64,000 bases of DNA from Sphingomonas abaci (GCF_014199625.1 NZ_JACHNY010000001.1:372001-436000); one strand, 5' to 3'; positions 46,049 to 58,174 are shown, counted from the first letter of the stretch. Translations and numbers: made by a program. The notes: a model not told the origin generated them from the sequence alone.

Positions 46049-47345
46049 GGCCCGCCTCGCCGAACGGCCGGCCGTCGCGCCGGCCCGGACGGCGCCGCCG
46101 GGCCTGCGCGCGCCGACCGACTGGGCGACCCCGGCGATGCGGGCGCGCATCCGCCGCCGCTATGCCGCCGAGCGGCGCTTCCGCCGGCTGGGGCTGGCGG
46201 CGGTGGCGTTGTCGGCGGGGTTCCTGCTGTTCCTGCTCGCCACCATGCTGGCCCAGGGGCTCAGCGGCTTCACCGAGACGCGGCTGCGGGTGCCCGTCGA
46301 CCTCGCCGCCGCGCATCTGCGCATCACCCCGGCGCAACTGTCCGAACGCCGCGCCGACCTGGCGCTGGCAGGCGCGGGGCTGGAGGCGGTGGTCGAGAAT
46401 GCCGCCAGCCGCCGCTACGGCGCGCCCGGCCTGCTGTCGGACGGCGCGTGGCTGCGCGTGCGCGACGCGATCAAGGCCGATCCCGCGCTGCTCCGCCAAC
46501 ACGCCACCTTCGACCTGCCGGTGTCGAGCGCGCTCGACCTCGCCGCCAAGGGCAAGGGCACGGCCGACGCCACGGCGCTGGTCGCCCGCCTGCGCGCGCA
46601 GGGCGCGCTGAGCCGCCACCTCAACCTCGCCTTCCTGACCGACGCCGACTCGACCGATCCGACCCGGATCGGCATCTGGGGCGCGTTCCTGGGCTCGCTG
46701 ATGACGCTGGCGGTGACGCTGGCCCTCGCCTTTCCGATCGGCGTGCTGTCCGCCCTCTACCTGGAGGAATATGCCCCGCGGAACCGCTGGACCGACCTGA
46801 TCGAGGTGTCGATCAACAATCTGGCGGCGGTGCCGTCGATCATTTTCGGCCTGCTGGGGCTCGCCGTGTTCCTGGGCACGTTCGGCCTGCCGCGCTCCGC
46901 GCCGATCGTCGGCGGGTTGACGCTGGCGCTGATGACGATGCCGGTGATCGTCATCGCCGGACGCAACGCGATCAAGGCGGTGCCGCCCTCGATCCGCGAC
47001 GGCGCGCTGGCGATCGGCGCCTCGCCGGTGCAGGTCGTGTTCCACCATGTCCTGCCGCTGGCGCTGCCCGGCATCCTGACCGGCACGATCATCGGCATGG
47101 CGCGCGCCCTGGGCGAGACCGCGCCGCTCCTGATGATCGGGATGCGCGCCTTCATCGCCGCCCCGCCGACCGGCCTGACCAGCCCGGCGACCGTGCTGTC
47201 GGTGCAGATCTTCCTGTGGTCCGACCAGGTCGATCGCGGCTTCGTCGAGAAGACATCGGCGGCGATCATCGTGCTGCTGGCCTTCCTGCTCGCGATGAAC
47301 GGGCTGGCCATCTACCTCCGCAACCGTTTCGAGACCCGCTGGTGA
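46041..47345 (+). CDS. pstA: Phosphate ABC transporter permease PstA
   Basis: Second permease subunit, 434 residues. A 50-residue Arg/Ala-rich cytoplasmic start precedes the first helix ([20 protein letters not shown]). A long periplasmic segment of about 140 residues ([17 protein letters not shown] and onwards) follows, as in other alphaproteobacterial PstA proteins. The permease core has [58 protein letters not shown] and [20 protein letters not shown]. The ATG overlaps the pstC stop by eight bases. Confidence 0.94.
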   Translation: MNRARLAERPAVAPARTAPPGLRAPTDWATPAMRARIRRRYAAERRFRRLGLAAVALSAGFLLFLLATMLAQGLSGFTETRLRVPVDLAAAHLRITPAQLSERRADLALAGAGLEAVVENAASRRYGAPGLLSDGAWLRVRDAIKADPALLRQHATFDLPVSSALDLAAKGKGTADATALVARLRAQGALSRHLNLAFLTDADSTDPTRIGIWGAFLGSLMTLAVTLALAFPIGVLSALYLEEYAPRNRWTDLIEVSINNLAAVPSIIFGLLGLAVFLGTFGLPRSAPIVGGLTLALMTMPVIVIAGRNAIKAVPPSIRDGALAIGASPVQVVFHHVLPLALPGILTGTIIGMARALGETAPLLMIGMRAFIAAPPTGLTSPATVLSVQIFLWSDQVDRGFVEKTSAAIIVLLAFLLAMNGLAIYLRNRFETRW

Positions 47346-48133
47346 TCGCTTCCCCCTCTCCCACCGCAACGATGCCCCCGCCCAAGATGACGGCGCGCGA
47401 CGTCTGCGTCGCCTATGGCGACAAGACCGCCATCGACCATGTCTCGATCGATATCGAACAGGACCGGGTGATCGCGTTCATCGGCCCGTCGGGCTGCGGC
47501 AAATCGACCTTCCTGCGCACGCTCAACCGGATGAACGACACCATCGCATCCGCCCGCGTCGCCGGCGACATCCGGCTGGACGGTCAGGACATCTATGCGC
47601 CCGAGATGGACGTGGTGCAGTTGCGCGCGCGCGTCGGCATGGTGTTCCAGAAACCCAATCCCTTCCCCAAGTCGATCTACGAGAATGTCGCCTATGGCCC
47701 GCGCATCCACGGCCTGGCGCGCGGCAAGGCGGAGCTGGAGGCCACGGTCGAGCGATCGCTGACCCGCGCCGGCCTGTGGAACGAGGTGAAGGACCGGCTG
47801 TCGGACTCGGGCACCGCGCTGTCCGGCGGGCAGCAGCAGCGGCTGTGCATCGCGCGCGCGATCGCGGTCGACCCGGAGGTCATCCTGATGGACGAGCCGT
47901 GCAGCGCGCTCGACCCGATCGCCACCGCCAAGATCGAGGAGCTGATCCACGAGCTGCGCGGCCGCTACGCCATCGCCATCGTCACGCACAACATGCAGCA
48001 GGCGGCGCGGGTCAGCCAGCGCACCGCCTTCTTCCACCTGGGGACGCTCGTCGAATATGGCGCGACCTCGGACATCTTCACCAATCCGCGCCAGGAGCGG
48101 ACCAAGGATTACATCACCGGCCGCTACGGCTGA
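47342..48133 (+). CDS. pstB: Phosphate ABC transporter ATP-binding protein PstB
   Basis: ATPase of the Pst importer. Walker A is [21 protein letters not shown], here in [11 protein letters not shown] and LRTLNRMND. The Q loop is [21 protein letters not shown], the signature [17 protein letters not shown], and Walker [17 protein letters not shown]; the end is [11 protein letters not shown]. The start is uncertain. A GTG at 47342 overlaps the pstA stop (GTGA, as at pstS/pstC) and gives 263 residues. ATGs at 47372 and 47387 would give 253 and 248 residues, but none has a strong ribosome binding site. Confidence 0.95.
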   Translation: MIASPSPTATMPPPKMTARDVCVAYGDKTAIDHVSIDIEQDRVIAFIGPSGCGKSTFLRTLNRMNDTIASARVAGDIRLDGQDIYAPEMDVVQLRARVGMVFQKPNPFPKSIYENVAYGPRIHGLARGKAELEATVERSLTRAGLWNEVKDRLSDSGTALSGGQQQRLCIARAIAVDPEVILMDEPCSALDPIATAKIEELIHELRGRYAIAIVTHNMQQAARVSQRTAFFHLGTLVEYGATSDIFTNPRQERTKDYITGRYG

Positions 48134-48146
48134 GTGAGGAGCCGCG

Positions 48147-48835
48147 ATGAACGAACATACCGTCAAGGCCTTCGACGCCGATATCGTCCAACTGCGCGGG
48201 CTGATCAGCCAGATGGGCGGGTTGGCCGAAGAGGCGATCGCCGAATCGCTCCAGGCCCTGCAACGCAGCGACCTGGCCCGGGCCGAGCAGATCCGCGCCG
48301 CCGACAAGGCGATCGACGCGATCGCCGCCCAGGTGGAGCAACTCGCCGTCCAGATCATCGCGCTGCGCGCGCCGATGGCGGTCGACCTGCGCGAAGTGGT
48401 CGCCGCGCTGAAGATCGCCAGCGTGGTCGAGCGGATCGGCGATTATGCCAAGAACATCGCCAAGCGCGTGCCGCTGATCGATGGCGAGCACCGGATCGAG
48501 CCGGTCTCGATCCTGCCCGCCATGGGGCGGATGGCGGCCGACATGGTGCGCGGCGCGCTCGATGCCTTCGCCGCGCGCGATATCCAGGCGGCCATGCGCG
48601 TGCGCGAGAGCGACGTGGCGCTGGACGATTTTTACGACAGCATCTTCCGGACGCTGGTCACCTTCATGGTCGAGAATCCGAAGACGATCACCCAGGTCGC
48701 GCACCTGCTGTTCGTCGCCAAGAACCTGGAGCGGATCGGCGACCATGCGACCAATGTCGCGGAGATGGTCTATTTCGCCGCGACCGGCACCCGCATGGCC
48801 GAGCGCGACCGTGGCAACAGAGAGGGAGAAGCGAC

Positions 48836-48848
<13 letters not shown>
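48147..48848 (+). CDS. phoU: Phosphate signalling protein PhoU
   Basis: A 233-residue protein of two three-helix bundles that links Pst transport state to PhoR. Conserved blocks are MGGLAEEAIAESLQAL, DKAIDAIAAQVEQLAVQIIALRAPMAVDLREVV (split here at IIALRAPMA), IASVVERIGDYAKNIAKR and AKNLERIGDHATNVAEMV with the metal-binding E(G/N)xxDHA pattern. It follows pstB by 13 bases and overlaps phoB by 13 bases. Confidence 0.95.
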
Positions 48849-49528
<680 letters not shown>

Positions 49529-49730
49529 GCGCGGGCGCCGGCCGGATCCCCTGGTCGGAACCGCCGACCGGTCTGCCGCGTAAAGGCCCGGTTATCCGGG
49601 CGATAGCGGCCGGCCGTGGTCGCTGGCCTTGCCGCATGCGGCATCGGCCGGCAGAAGCCGTCGGGAACCCGCCCGATCTGGCGTGGTTTCGATAGGGCCG
49701 CTCCGGCGGCAATACGGGAGATAGATCAAC

Positions 49731-50396
49731 ATGACGGATTTCGCCGATCTGGTGGATGGATATCAGCGCTTTCGGACCGCCGACTGGCGGCGTCAGCGCG
49801 AGCGTTGGGCCAAGCTGAAGGACGGTCAGGAACCACGGGTGATGGTCATCGCCTGCTCCGACAGCCGCGTCGAACCCGCGCAGATCTTCGACACGCTGCC
49901 AGGCGAGATGTTCGTCGTCCGCAACGTCGCCAACCTGGTTCCGCCGTGCGAGACCGGCGGCGGCCATCACGGCGTGTCCGCCGCGCTGGAATTCGCAGTG
50001 ACCCAGCTCAAGGTGTCGGAGATCGTGGTGCTCGGCCATGGCCGCTGCGGCGGCTGCAAGGCGGCGCTCGCCGGGACGTTCGACGATGCGGAGCCCGGCA
50101 AAGGCGGCTTCATCTCGGACTGGGTGCACCTGCTCGACGAGGCGCGCGACAAGGTCCGCTCGGAATTCCCCGATGCGGATACCGAGGATGCGCGCCGCGC
50201 GATGGAGCGCGAATCGGTCCGCACCTCGCTCGCCAATCTGCGCACCTTCCCCTTCGTGCAGGAAGCCGAGGCGGCCGGCCGGCTGAAGCTGCACGGCGCG
50301 GTCTTCGCGATCGGCGACGGGCAGCTCCACGTCATGGACCAGGACGGCGCGTTCCAGCCGGCCAAGCCGCGCGTCGAGGCGGAAGCATCGGCCTGA
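49731..50396 (+). CDS. Beta-class carbonic anhydrase
   Basis: Zinc enzyme that interconverts carbon dioxide and bicarbonate. The zinc ligands are seen in VIACSDSRVEPAQIF (Cys; the Asp-Arg pair is the dyad) and VLGHGRCGGCKAAL (His and Cys). FVVRNVANLVPP and GVSAALEFAVTQLKV are also characteristic. The 221 residues fit clade B of the family. GGGAG lies upstream of the ATG. Its last 65 bases overlap the end of comEC on the opposite strand. Confidence 0.94.
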   Translation: MTDFADLVDGYQRFRTADWRRQRERWAKLKDGQEPRVMVIACSDSRVEPAQIFDTLPGEMFVVRNVANLVPPCETGGGHHGVSAALEFAVTQLKVSEIVVLGHGRCGGCKAALAGTFDDAEPGKGGFISDWVHLLDEARDKVRSEFPDADTEDARRAMERESVRTSLANLRTFPFVQEAEAAGRLKLHGAVFAIGDGQLHVMDQDGAFQPAKPRVEAEASA

Positions 50397-52536
50397 TCCA
50401 CGGGTGATGGTCGCCGATCCGGCGGACCGTCACCACCCGGCCCGCTCCGGCCAGGATCGCCACGCCGCCGGTCCGGGCGAGCGTGGCGGGTTCAAGCCGG
50501 AGCCAGGATGGCCGGCATGCGCCGGGCAGCCGGCGGTCCGCGACGACCACGTCCGCCCGGCGACACGCCGAGACCAGCGCTGGCTTCGGCGGGTGATAGG
50601 CGCTTCGCACCATCAGCACGCGCAACCGCCCTGCCCCGTGCCCCGCATCGGCGAGGCAGAGGTCGCTGTTGCAGCGCGCGCCACCCTCGTCCGACAGCAG
50701 CGCCGGCGCCGCCACGCCGCTATTGGTGGCGAGCACGTCGCGCATATAGTCGCCGGTCCGATCGCGCAGCATCGCGACCCGGCCGTCCGCCAGCCGGATC
50801 GCCGCGTGGCGCCCGTCGCCGCTGACGACCAGATCCGGCGGCGGCGGCGTCCATGCCCAAATCGCGCCCGCCAGCAGCGGGGCCAGGCCCCATCGCCGCC
50901 AATGCGTCCGCCACAGCATCACCCACAGCCCGCCGCCGATCATCAGCGCGAACGATCCAGTGGGCATCAACGGCCAGGCGGCGGTCGCGCCGGGCAGCCT
51001 GGCCACCATGTGCGCGCCCCCCAGCAGCAGCCCGATCGCCCGCCCGGTCAGCCACCAGGCCGGCCCGCCCAGGCCGACCGTGTCGAGCAGCAGCGCGAGC
51101 AGTTCGAGCGGCATGATGACGAAGGTGGTGAGCGGGATGGCGATGATATTGGCGAGCGCGCCGTACAGGCCCGCCTTGTGGAAATGATAGACCGCGATCG
51201 GCATCAGCGCCGCCTCCACCGCGATGCCCGTGGCGAACAGGAGCAGCAGGTGGCGGCCGAGCCATCGCCCGATCGCTTCGTCACGGGGTTCGGCGAAGGC
51301 GCGCACGGCGGGATGATCGTGCAGGGCGAGGATCGCGACAATCGCCGCGAAGGAGAGCTGGAAGCTGGGCCCCACCAGCGCCTCCGGCCAGAGCAGCAGC
51401 ACCAGCATCGCTCCGCCCGCGACCAGCCGCAAGGTCATCGCCCGCCGGCCGAGCGCCAGAGCCGCCAGCACCAGCAGCGCCGCGACGCAACTGCGGATCG
51501 TCGGCACCTCCGCCCCCGTCAGCCAGGTGTAGAAGATCGCCGCCCCCGCCCCCGCCCCGCCCGCGACCAGCGGCAAACGCAGCCGCAAGGCCAGCCACGG
51601 CGCCAGCGCCAGCACGCGCATCACCAGCAGCATCGTCGCCCCCACCACGGCGGTGATGTGCAGCCCGCTGACCGACAGCAGATGCGCCAGGCCGGCGGTG
51701 CGCATCGCGTCCGAGTCCGCCTGCCCGATCGCGCCCATGTCGCCGGTGACCAAGGCCGCGGCGATCCCGCCCGCGCTGCCCGGCAGTCGCTCGACGATAT
51801 GGCCGGTCAGCGCGGCCCGGAGGGGTGGCGCGGCCGCACCGGGGGCCAGGATCACGACCGGCGCAAAGCCGCGCCCTGTCGCCCCGATCCCGGTGAACCA
51901 GGCGGCGCGCGCATAATCATAGGCGCCGGGCACCGCCGCCTCGGGCGGCGGCAGCAGGCGGGCGCGCAGGCGGATACGCGCCTTCACCGCCAGCCCGGCG
52001 GGCACGTCCGCCTCGGCCAGGTTGATCCGCAGCCGGGGCGGCAGCGCCATCGGCCTGCCCGACGCCGTCACCCCCGCCGCCGCCGAACGCAGCGTCAGCC
52101 GCACCAGCCCGCGGGCGGGCAAGGGCTCGACCCGCGCGACCGTCGCGTCGAGGCGGACGATCGCGGGCGCGGCCAGCACGGGCGCCGCCACCCGCTCGGC
52201 CCGGCTCCACGCGAGCGCCACGCCGGCCGCCACCAGCAAGGCGCCAAGCGCCACGGCCAGCCAGCCACGCCCGCCCCGCCACGGCACCAGCGCGGCCAGC
52301 CCCGTCGCCAGGGCAGTCCAGGCGGCGGCGCGCCAGGCGACCGGGTTCGGCAGCACGAACCACAGCGCCACGCCCAGGCCCAGCATCACCGGCAGCCAGA
52401 GCGGCAACTGGTCGCGCTCCGCCTCCAGCCGTCGCTCGACCGCCGCGCCGATCCGACGCGCGATTTCGCCCGCTGCCGCCGGGATTTGTCCCGGCGTGGG
52501 GGCCATGCTAGGGGCGGCGGCGGCTGACCTGGCCAT
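50332..52536 (-). CDS. comEC: ComEC/Rec2 family DNA-uptake channel protein
   Basis: A 734-residue inner-membrane protein with about ten to twelve hydrophobic segments. The N-terminal soluble OB-like domain (about 115-235) is followed by the competence domain: [30 protein letters not shown] (here the [12 protein letters not shown] motif) and [18 protein letters not shown]. The C-terminal metallo-beta-lactamase-like part is short and lacks a clear HxHxDH motif, which suggests loss of nuclease activity, as in many alphaproteobacterial members. A second in-frame ATG lies at 52506. It is divergent from gltX. Confidence 0.9.
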   Translation of the reverse strand: MARSAAAAPSMAPTPGQIPAAAGEIARRIGAAVERRLEAERDQLPLWLPVMLGLGVALWFVLPNPVAWRAAAWTALATGLAALVPWRGGRGWLAVALGALLVAAGVALAWSRAERVAAPVLAAPAIVRLDATVARVEPLPARGLVRLTLRSAAAGVTASGRPMALPPRLRINLAEADVPAGLAVKARIRLRARLLPPPEAAVPGAYDYARAAWFTGIGATGRGFAPVVILAPGAAAPPLRAALTGHIVERLPGSAGGIAAALVTGDMGAIGQADSDAMRTAGLAHLLSVSGLHITAVVGATMLLVMRVLALAPWLALRLRLPLVAGGAGAGAAIFYTWLTGAEVPTIRSCVAALLVLAALALGRRAMTLRLVAGGAMLVLLLWPEALVGPSFQLSFAAIVAILALHDHPAVRAFAEPRDEAIGRWLGRHLLLLFATGIAVEAALMPIAVYHFHKAGLYGALANIIAIPLTTFVIMPLELLALLLDTVGLGGPAWWLTGRAIGLLLGGAHMVARLPGATAAWPLMPTGSFALMIGGGLWVMLWRTHWRRWGLAPLLAGAIWAWTPPPPDLVVSGDGRHAAIRLADGRVAMLRDRTGDYMRDVLATNSGVAAPALLSDEGGARCNSDLCLADAGHGAGRLRVLMVRSAYHPPKPALVSACRRADVVVADRRLPGACRPSWLRLEPATLARTGGVAILAGAGRVVTVRRIGDHHPWIRPMLPPRRAAWPAGTRRPGP

Positions 52537-52591
52537 CGATCATCCAGTCTGGGAGCATGTGCGCTTGGGCGCAACCACCGATCAGGACGGC

Positions 52592-54013
52592 ATGCCGTCC
52601 GCCGCACCGACCACCACCGCCGGCCCCGCGACGGGCCGCGGTGTCGTGACCCGCTTCGCGCCGTCGCCGACGGGCTTCCTTCATCTGGGCGGCGCGCGCA
52701 CCGCGCTGTTCAACTGGCTGTTCGCCCGCCATCATGGCGGCACGTTCCTGCTGCGGATCGAGGATACCGATCGCGTCCGCTCCACCCAGCCGGCGATCGA
52801 CGCGATCCTGGCCGGCATGCGCTGGCTGGGCCTGGACTGGGACGGCGACGCCGTGTTCCAGTTTGCGCGCGCCGATCGTCATGCCGAGGTCGCCCGGGCG
52901 ATGATCGCCAACGGTTCCGCCTATAAATGCTATATGACGGCGGACGAGATCACGGCGATGCGCGCGGCGGCGGAGGCGGCGAAGAAGCCGCTGCGCATCC
53001 GCAGCCCGTGGCGCGACCGTACGGACGGCCCCGCGGACCAGCCTTATGTCGTCCGCCTGCGCGCGCCGCAGGAAGGCGCGGTGACGATCGACGATCAGGT
53101 GCAGGGCAGCGTCACCGTCCAGAATGCCGAACTCGACGATCTGGTCCTGCTCCGCTCCGACGGCACGCCGACCTATATGCTGGCGGTGGTGGTCGACGAT
53201 CATGACATGGGCGTGACCCATGTCATCCGCGGCGACGATCATCTCAACAACGCCTTCCGCCAGCTGCCCATCTACCGCGCGATGGGCTGGCCCGAGCCGA
53301 CCTATGCCCATATCCCGCTGATCCATGGCGCGGACGGCGCGAAGCTGTCCAAGCGGCATGGCGCGGTCGGCATCGAGGCGTATCGCGACGAGCTGGGCAT
53401 CCTGCCGGAAGCACTGGACAATTACCTGCTCCGCCTGGGCTGGGGTCACGGCGATGCCGAGATCATCGCGCGCGAGGATGCGGTCCGCTGGTTCGATCTC
53501 GCGGCGGTGGGCAAGAGCCCGTCGCGCTTCGACCTGAAGAAGCTCGAGCATCTGAACGGCCATTACATCCGCGAGGCCGACGATGCGCGACTCGCCACGC
53601 TGGTCGCCGACCGGCTGGCGGGGGCTGATGTCGCGCGGCTGACCGCGGCCATGCCGGCGCTGAAGCCGCGCGCCGCGAATCTGAACGAACTGGCGGACGG
53701 CGCGCACTTCCTGTTCGCGACCCGCCCCCTGCCGATCGACGCCGCCGCCGAGCCGCTGCTGGCCGGCAACAGCCCCCATATCCTGGCGGCGGTGCATGGC
53801 GCGCTTGACGCGCTCGACGGCTGGGATACGGACGCTCTCGAAGCTGCGGTACGACAGGTGGCCGAGGCCGAGGGCGTCAAGCTTGGCCAGGTCGCGCAAC
53901 CCCTGCGCGCCGCATTGACCGGGCGCAAGACCTCGCCCGGCATCTTCGACGTGCTCGCCCTTCTAGGGCGCCAGGAAAGCCTGGGTCGGATCGCCGACCG
54001 CATGGCCGCTTAA
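52592..54013 (+). CDS. gltX: Glutamyl-tRNA synthetase GltX
   Basis: Class I synthetase of 473 residues. The HIGH-type motif is [20 protein letters not shown], with [12 protein letters not shown] after it; the KMSKS-type motif is [19 protein letters not shown]. The catalytic domain (about 20-330) is followed by the helical anticodon-binding part ending [20 protein letters not shown]. The ATG at 52592 has AGGA about 7 bases upstream and gives the usual length, with an 18-residue lead. It is 19 bases before gltA, and both are probably on one transcript. Confidence 0.95.
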   Translation: MPSAAPTTTAGPATGRGVVTRFAPSPTGFLHLGGARTALFNWLFARHHGGTFLLRIEDTDRVRSTQPAIDAILAGMRWLGLDWDGDAVFQFARADRHAEVARAMIANGSAYKCYMTADEITAMRAAAEAAKKPLRIRSPWRDRTDGPADQPYVVRLRAPQEGAVTIDDQVQGSVTVQNAELDDLVLLRSDGTPTYMLAVVVDDHDMGVTHVIRGDDHLNNAFRQLPIYRAMGWPEPTYAHIPLIHGADGAKLSKRHGAVGIEAYRDELGILPEALDNYLLRLGWGHGDAEIIAREDAVRWFDLAAVGKSPSRFDLKKLEHLNGHYIREADDARLATLVADRLAGADVARLTAAMPALKPRAANLNELADGAHFLFATRPLPIDAAAEPLLAGNSPHILAAVHGALDALDGWDTDALEAAVRQVAEAEGVKLGQVAQPLRAALTGRKTSPGIFDVLALLGRQESLGRIADRMAA

Positions 54014-54032
54014 GATTTCAGAGAGGACGATC

Positions 54033-55316
54033 ATGACTGACGCAGCGAAGCTTTCGATTGGCGGCAAGGACTTTGACTATCCGGTACTGACGGGCACGAT
54101 CGGCCCGGACGTGGTCGACATCCGCAAGATGTACGGCCAGACCAGCGCCTTCACCTACGACCCGGGCTTCACCTCGACCGCGTCCTGCCAGTCGACGCTG
54201 ACCTATATCGACGGCGACGAGGGCGTGCTGCTCCACCGCGGCTACGCGATCGGCGAACTGGCCGAACAGTCCAGCTTCATGGAAGTCGCCTATCTGCTCC
54301 TGAACGGCGAGCTGCCGACCAAGGAGGAGCTGGCCGGCTTCAGCACCACCATCACCCGCCACACCATGGTGCACGAGCAGCTTGCGGCCTTCTTCCGCGG
54401 TTTCCGTCGCGATGCGCACCCGATGGCGATCATGTGCGGCGTGGTCGGCGCGCTGTCGGCCTTCTATCACGATTCGACCGACATCCACGATCCGGTGCAG
54501 CGCACCATCGCCTCGCACCGCCTGATCGCCAAGATCCCGACGATCGCCGCGATGGCCTATAAGTACAGCGTCGGCCAGCCTTTCCTCTATCCGGACAATT
54601 CGCTGTCCTATACGGGCAATTTCCTGCGCATGACGTTCGGCGTGCCGGCCGAGCCCTATGAGGTGAACCCGGTCGTCGAAAAGGCGATGGACCGCATCTT
54701 CATCCTCCATGCCGATCACGAGCAGAACGCCTCGACCTCGACCGTGCGTCTCGCCGGTTCGTCGGGCGCGAACCCCTTCGCCTGCATCGCGGCGGGCATC
54801 GCCTGCCTGTGGGGCCCGGCGCATGGCGGCGCCAACGAGGCGGCGCTCAACATGCTGCGCGAGATCGGCACGCCGGACCGCATTCCGGAGTTCATCGCCC
54901 GCGCCAAGGACAAGAACGATCCGTTCCGCCTGATGGGCTTTGGCCACCGCGTCTACAAGAACTACGACCCGCGCGCGACGGTGATGCAGAAGACCGTGCG
55001 CGAGGTGTTCGACTCGCTGAAGGTCAGCGATCCGGTTTTCGAGACGGCGCTGCGGCTGGAGGAGATCGCGCTGAACGATCCCTATTTCGTCGAGAAGAAG
55101 CTGTTCCCGAACGTCGACTTCTATTCGGGCATCATCCTGTCGGCGATCGGCTTCCCGACCGAGATGTTCACCGTGCTGTTCGCGCTCGCCCGCACCGTCG
55201 GCTGGGTCGCTCAGTGGAACGAGATGATCACCGATCCCGACCAGAAGATCGGCCGCCCGCGCCAGCTCTATACCGGCCCGGCGCAGCGTCCGTATGTCGG
55301 TCTCGACCAGCGCTGA
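54033..55316 (+). CDS. gltA: Citrate synthase (type II) GltA
   Basis: Condenses oxaloacetate and acetyl-CoA at the start of the TCA cycle. The 427-residue protein has the N-terminal beta domain [20 protein letters not shown]. The active-site His and Asp residues lie in [20 protein letters not shown], in [19 protein letters not shown] and in the [15 protein letters not shown] block, all intact. GAGAGG lies upstream of the ATG. Confidence 0.97.
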   Translation: MTDAAKLSIGGKDFDYPVLTGTIGPDVVDIRKMYGQTSAFTYDPGFTSTASCQSTLTYIDGDEGVLLHRGYAIGELAEQSSFMEVAYLLLNGELPTKEELAGFSTTITRHTMVHEQLAAFFRGFRRDAHPMAIMCGVVGALSAFYHDSTDIHDPVQRTIASHRLIAKIPTIAAMAYKYSVGQPFLYPDNSLSYTGNFLRMTFGVPAEPYEVNPVVEKAMDRIFILHADHEQNASTSTVRLAGSSGANPFACIAAGIACLWGPAHGGANEAALNMLREIGTPDRIPEFIARAKDKNDPFRLMGFGHRVYKNYDPRATVMQKTVREVFDSLKVSDPVFETALRLEEIALNDPYFVEKKLFPNVDFYSGIILSAIGFPTEMFTVLFALARTVGWVAQWNEMITDPDQKIGRPRQLYTGPAQRPYVGLDQR

Positions 55317-55337
55317 TTCCCCGGCGCTGATCCGGCC

Positions 55338-55544
55338 ATGAAGACCCTGCGTCCGATCCTCCTGCTCCTCGGCCTGGCACTCGCCGTGATGGGGTTTCTG
55401 TGGATCGGCCAGGGGCTGGGCTATGTCCATTGGCCCCGGTGGAGCCCGATGCTCGACCGGACGCAATGGGCCGATTACGGCGCCGCGCTGGCGGTGGCGG
55501 GACTGATCCTGCTGCTGGTCGCGCGGCGCCTGCCCCGGCGGTGA
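55338..55544 (+). CDS. Small two-helix membrane protein, unknown
   Basis: A 68-residue protein with two membrane segments (about residues 5-27, ILLLLGLALAVMGFLWIGQG, and 47-62, YGAALAVAGLILLLVARRL), joined by a Trp/Pro-rich loop (GYVHWPRWSPML), and a basic end RRLPRR. I do not recognise a named family. It starts 21 bases after gltA on the same strand and may be translated from the gltA message. Confidence 0.7.
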   Translation: MKTLRPILLLLGLALAVMGFLWIGQGLGYVHWPRWSPMLDRTQWADYGAALAVAGLILLLVARRLPRR

Positions 55545-55680
55545 CGGTCCGGCTCCGGCCGATCCCGCTCCCACAAGATATCGGCTGAGATCCGGACTGC
55601 TCCTGCGAGAGCGCGCACACAAGCCCGGGCGACCCATGGACCGCAAGTGCGCGAAGGTCCCGCCCCCAATCCGATCGGCG

Positions 55681-57018
55681 TTATCCGATCGGCAGGGCCA
55701 GCGTGAACAGCGCGCCTTCGCCCGGTGCGCTCGCCACGGTCAGGTCGCCGCCCATCGCGCGCGCCAGCCGGCGGGCGATGAACAGGCCAAGGCCGTTGCC
55801 GCCCGGCTCGCTCGCGTCGATCCGCTCGAACTTCTCGAAGATGCGCGCCTGATCCTCCTCGGCGATCCCCTTGCCATGGTCGGCGACGGTCACGCAGGCG
55901 CGATCGTTGATGATCATCGCGGTCACGAACACCCGCTCGCCCTGCGGCGAATAGCGGATGGCGTTGCCGATCAGGTTGACGACGATCTGGAGGCAGCGTC
56001 GGAAGTCGCCCTTCGCCGCCGCATGTTCGTCCAGGTCCGGCCGGTCGAGGATCACCCCGGCATGATCGGCACGCACCGCGAGCAGGCCGGCGGCGCGGCG
56101 GGCGACATCGGCCAGGTCGATCGGCTCGATCTCGGGCGCGAAATCCGGCCGCTCGATCGCCTGCAGGTCGACCAGGTCGTCGACCAGTTCCATCAGGTGC
56201 CGGCCGGCAGTGGCGATGTCGGCGGCATAATCGGCGTAATCGCGCGCGATCGGCCCGTCCGCCTCCGCCTGAATCGAATCGGCATTGGCGACGATCCGCG
56301 CGAGCGGGGTGCGCAGCGCCCGGTCCAGTCCGGCAGTGAAGCCGTCCGAGAGCTCCTCGGCCGCGGCGGGCCCAGCCATGGCCACCGGCTCGGCCATGCC
56401 GGACAGGCCGGCGAAACCGCCCATCTGGTCCAGCCGCACCTCGGCTGACAGCATCAGCGGCGCGCCGCCGGAGCGCAGCGTCGCGGGTTGCGCGCGCAAG
56501 GGTCGCCGCCGGGCGAGCGCGTCCAGGATCGGCATCACGCCGCCCGCCCCCTCGTCGAAGCCGAAGAGGCTGGTCAGCGGCCGGCCGAGCATCGCGAATG
56601 CCCCATCCCCGCCCGTCATGCCGCTATCCGGCGCGATGAAGGTCAGGCGCAGCGACGCATCGGTCTCCCACGTCCAGGCGCCGGGGGGCGCGACCGGCGG
56701 CAGCGGGTCGGGCGCGGCGCGCCAGCGGGGCGTCTCCGCCCAGCCGCTGATCGCCAAGTGCCCGTCGGGCTGCGCACGCACCCAAAGCTCCAGGTCATGC
56801 TCGCCATCGGCGATCGTCACGCGACGCTGGACGGCGATCCGCAGCCGGCCGGCCAGTCTCGCCACCACCGCGATCTGCGGCACCGCCAGCGGCCGGTGCA
56901 GCGCCCCGCCCGACCGGCCGTTCAACCCCAGGATCGCCGGGTCGGCCGACAGCAGCAGTCCTTCCGCGTCGACACGGGCGCTGGCGACCGGAGCGACGGC
57001 AATGCGCATCGCGTTCAC
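55681..57018 (-). CDS. Histidine-kinase-like protein lacking the phosphoacceptor His
   Basis: A 445-residue protein. An N-terminal half of about 220 residues with PAS-like strands is followed by a dimerisation helix GLDRALRTPLARIVANADSI. In active kinases this motif reads HELRTPL; here the His position is Arg233. The ATPase domain is fully equipped: the N box NLIGNAIRYSPQGE, the G1 box VADHGKGIAEEDQARIFEKFERID and the G2 box GGNGLGLFIARRLA. It may therefore bind ATP without autophosphorylating at this site. No membrane segment is seen. The GTG at 57018 overlaps the DUF2336 stop (GTGA); an ATG at 57009 is the alternative start. Confidence 0.85.
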   Translation of the reverse strand: MNAMRIAVAPVASARVDAEGLLLSADPAILGLNGRSGGALHRPLAVPQIAVVARLAGRLRIAVQRRVTIADGEHDLELWVRAQPDGHLAISGWAETPRWRAAPDPLPPVAPPGAWTWETDASLRLTFIAPDSGMTGGDGAFAMLGRPLTSLFGFDEGAGGVMPILDALARRRPLRAQPATLRSGGAPLMLSAEVRLDQMGGFAGLSGMAEPVAMAGPAAAEELSDGFTAGLDRALRTPLARIVANADSIQAEADGPIARDYADYAADIATAGRHLMELVDDLVDLQAIERPDFAPEIEPIDLADVARRAAGLLAVRADHAGVILDRPDLDEHAAAKGDFRRCLQIVVNLIGNAIRYSPQGERVFVTAMIINDRACVTVADHGKGIAEEDQARIFEKFERIDASEPGGNGLGLFIARRLARAMGGDLTVASAPGEGALFTLALPIG

Positions 57019-58136
57019 CGCCACGCGCCCGCCCAGGCTCCATCCGTGTTCCCGCCCCAGCCCAATTCCCGTGGCCGGTGCGTCACCGCGGCGATCGCCC
57101 GGCGAAAGTCGCGGGGCAGCGCGAGCGGGGCCAGCGCCGACCGCGCCGCCGCAGCCGGCACCGCGGCGATGGCGTCCAGCTGGTCCGCCAGCGCCTCGAT
57201 ATCGCGCGCCGGGTCGGCATCGGCCAGCGCCAGGCCGATCTGCGCGATGACGCCGCGATCCAGTTCCAGGGCGCGCAGCGCCAGCCACAGCCGGTCCCCA
57301 TCCGGCTCCAGCACGATCGCGCGGACCTGGTCTGCCGAAAGGCGCAGGCCGTGCGCGATGACCGCGATGAACAGGCCGAGTCGGCGATCGCCCAGCGCAT
57401 CGAGCAGCAGCATGGCGCGTTCATCGATCCGGGCGTCGATCGCCCGCGCCAGCGTCATCGCCGCAGCCTCCGCACCCGGCGTCTCGGCCCGGACGGCGAG
57501 CCGATGGTCGGAGGCCGCCACCAGCGCCTGGTCGATCTCGGGCTCGTCACCGTCACGGATCGCCGCCGCCACCAACCAGACCAGCTCGGTCCGCAAGGCC
57601 GGCGGCAGATCGACATCCGCCATTTCCCCCCGTTCCAGCGCGGCGCGACGCCGGCTGTCGGCAGCGAGCAGCGCCTGCGCCGCCCGGGCCACCTCGCCAT
57701 CGGCGGACGTCGCCAGTTGCACCAGCAGGCTGGGCATGTCCGGCGATCCGACCGCGATCGGCAGCGCCTGCCCGATCAGGTCCTGGCGCACGCGCGCGAT
57801 CAGCTCCGCGACGAGCGCGCCGTCGCGGAGCAGCCCGGACCGGATCAGACGGTCGAACACCTGATCGTCCGCCGCCAGGATCGCCGCCCCCCGTCCGGCG
57901 AGCGAAGCGGCGGCGTGGCTGCGCAGGTCGCGGGCGATCGTCTCGACCAGCGTGCGCAGCATCTGGCGCAAGGTCAGCCGGGTACGATCGCCCAGTCGGG
58001 CCTGATCGGGAAGGAACAGATCGTCGATCGACTCGCGCAGCCTATGCTCCGCCCGCATGCCGGCTCGTGCCGCGCGAACGGCAAGCGCATCCGGGGACCA
58101 TGTCCCACGGGCGTTCACGTCTGGACCTGCCGACAT
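57015..58136 (-). CDS. DUF2336 domain protein
   Basis: A 373-residue soluble, largely helical protein. It resembles the alphaproteobacterial DUF2336 family: FLPDQARLGDRTRLTLRQML at the N-terminus, a series of helical repeats rich in Ala, Leu and Arg, and LLLDALGDRRLGLFIAVIAHG in the C-terminal half. The function is unknown. In alphaproteobacteria such proteins often occur next to signal-transduction genes, and here it is fused by a four-base overlap to a kinase-like gene. Confidence 0.78.
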   Translation of the reverse strand: MSAGPDVNARGTWSPDALAVRAARAGMRAEHRLRESIDDLFLPDQARLGDRTRLTLRQMLRTLVETIARDLRSHAAASLAGRGAAILAADDQVFDRLIRSGLLRDGALVAELIARVRQDLIGQALPIAVGSPDMPSLLVQLATSADGEVARAAQALLAADSRRRAALERGEMADVDLPPALRTELVWLVAAAIRDGDEPEIDQALVAASDHRLAVRAETPGAEAAAMTLARAIDARIDERAMLLLDALGDRRLGLFIAVIAHGLRLSADQVRAIVLEPDGDRLWLALRALELDRGVIAQIGLALADADPARDIEALADQLDAIAAVPAAAARSALAPLALPRDFRRAIAAVTHRPRELGWGGNTDGAWAGAWR

Positions 58137-58174
58137 TGTCGCTGATGAATAACCGGATTGAAGTTAATGACGTT

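Noticed and set aside
50404..52527. Open frame of 707 codons opposite comEC
   Set aside because: Composition is Gln/Arg/Pro-rich without motifs; comEC on the other strand has clear family blocks.
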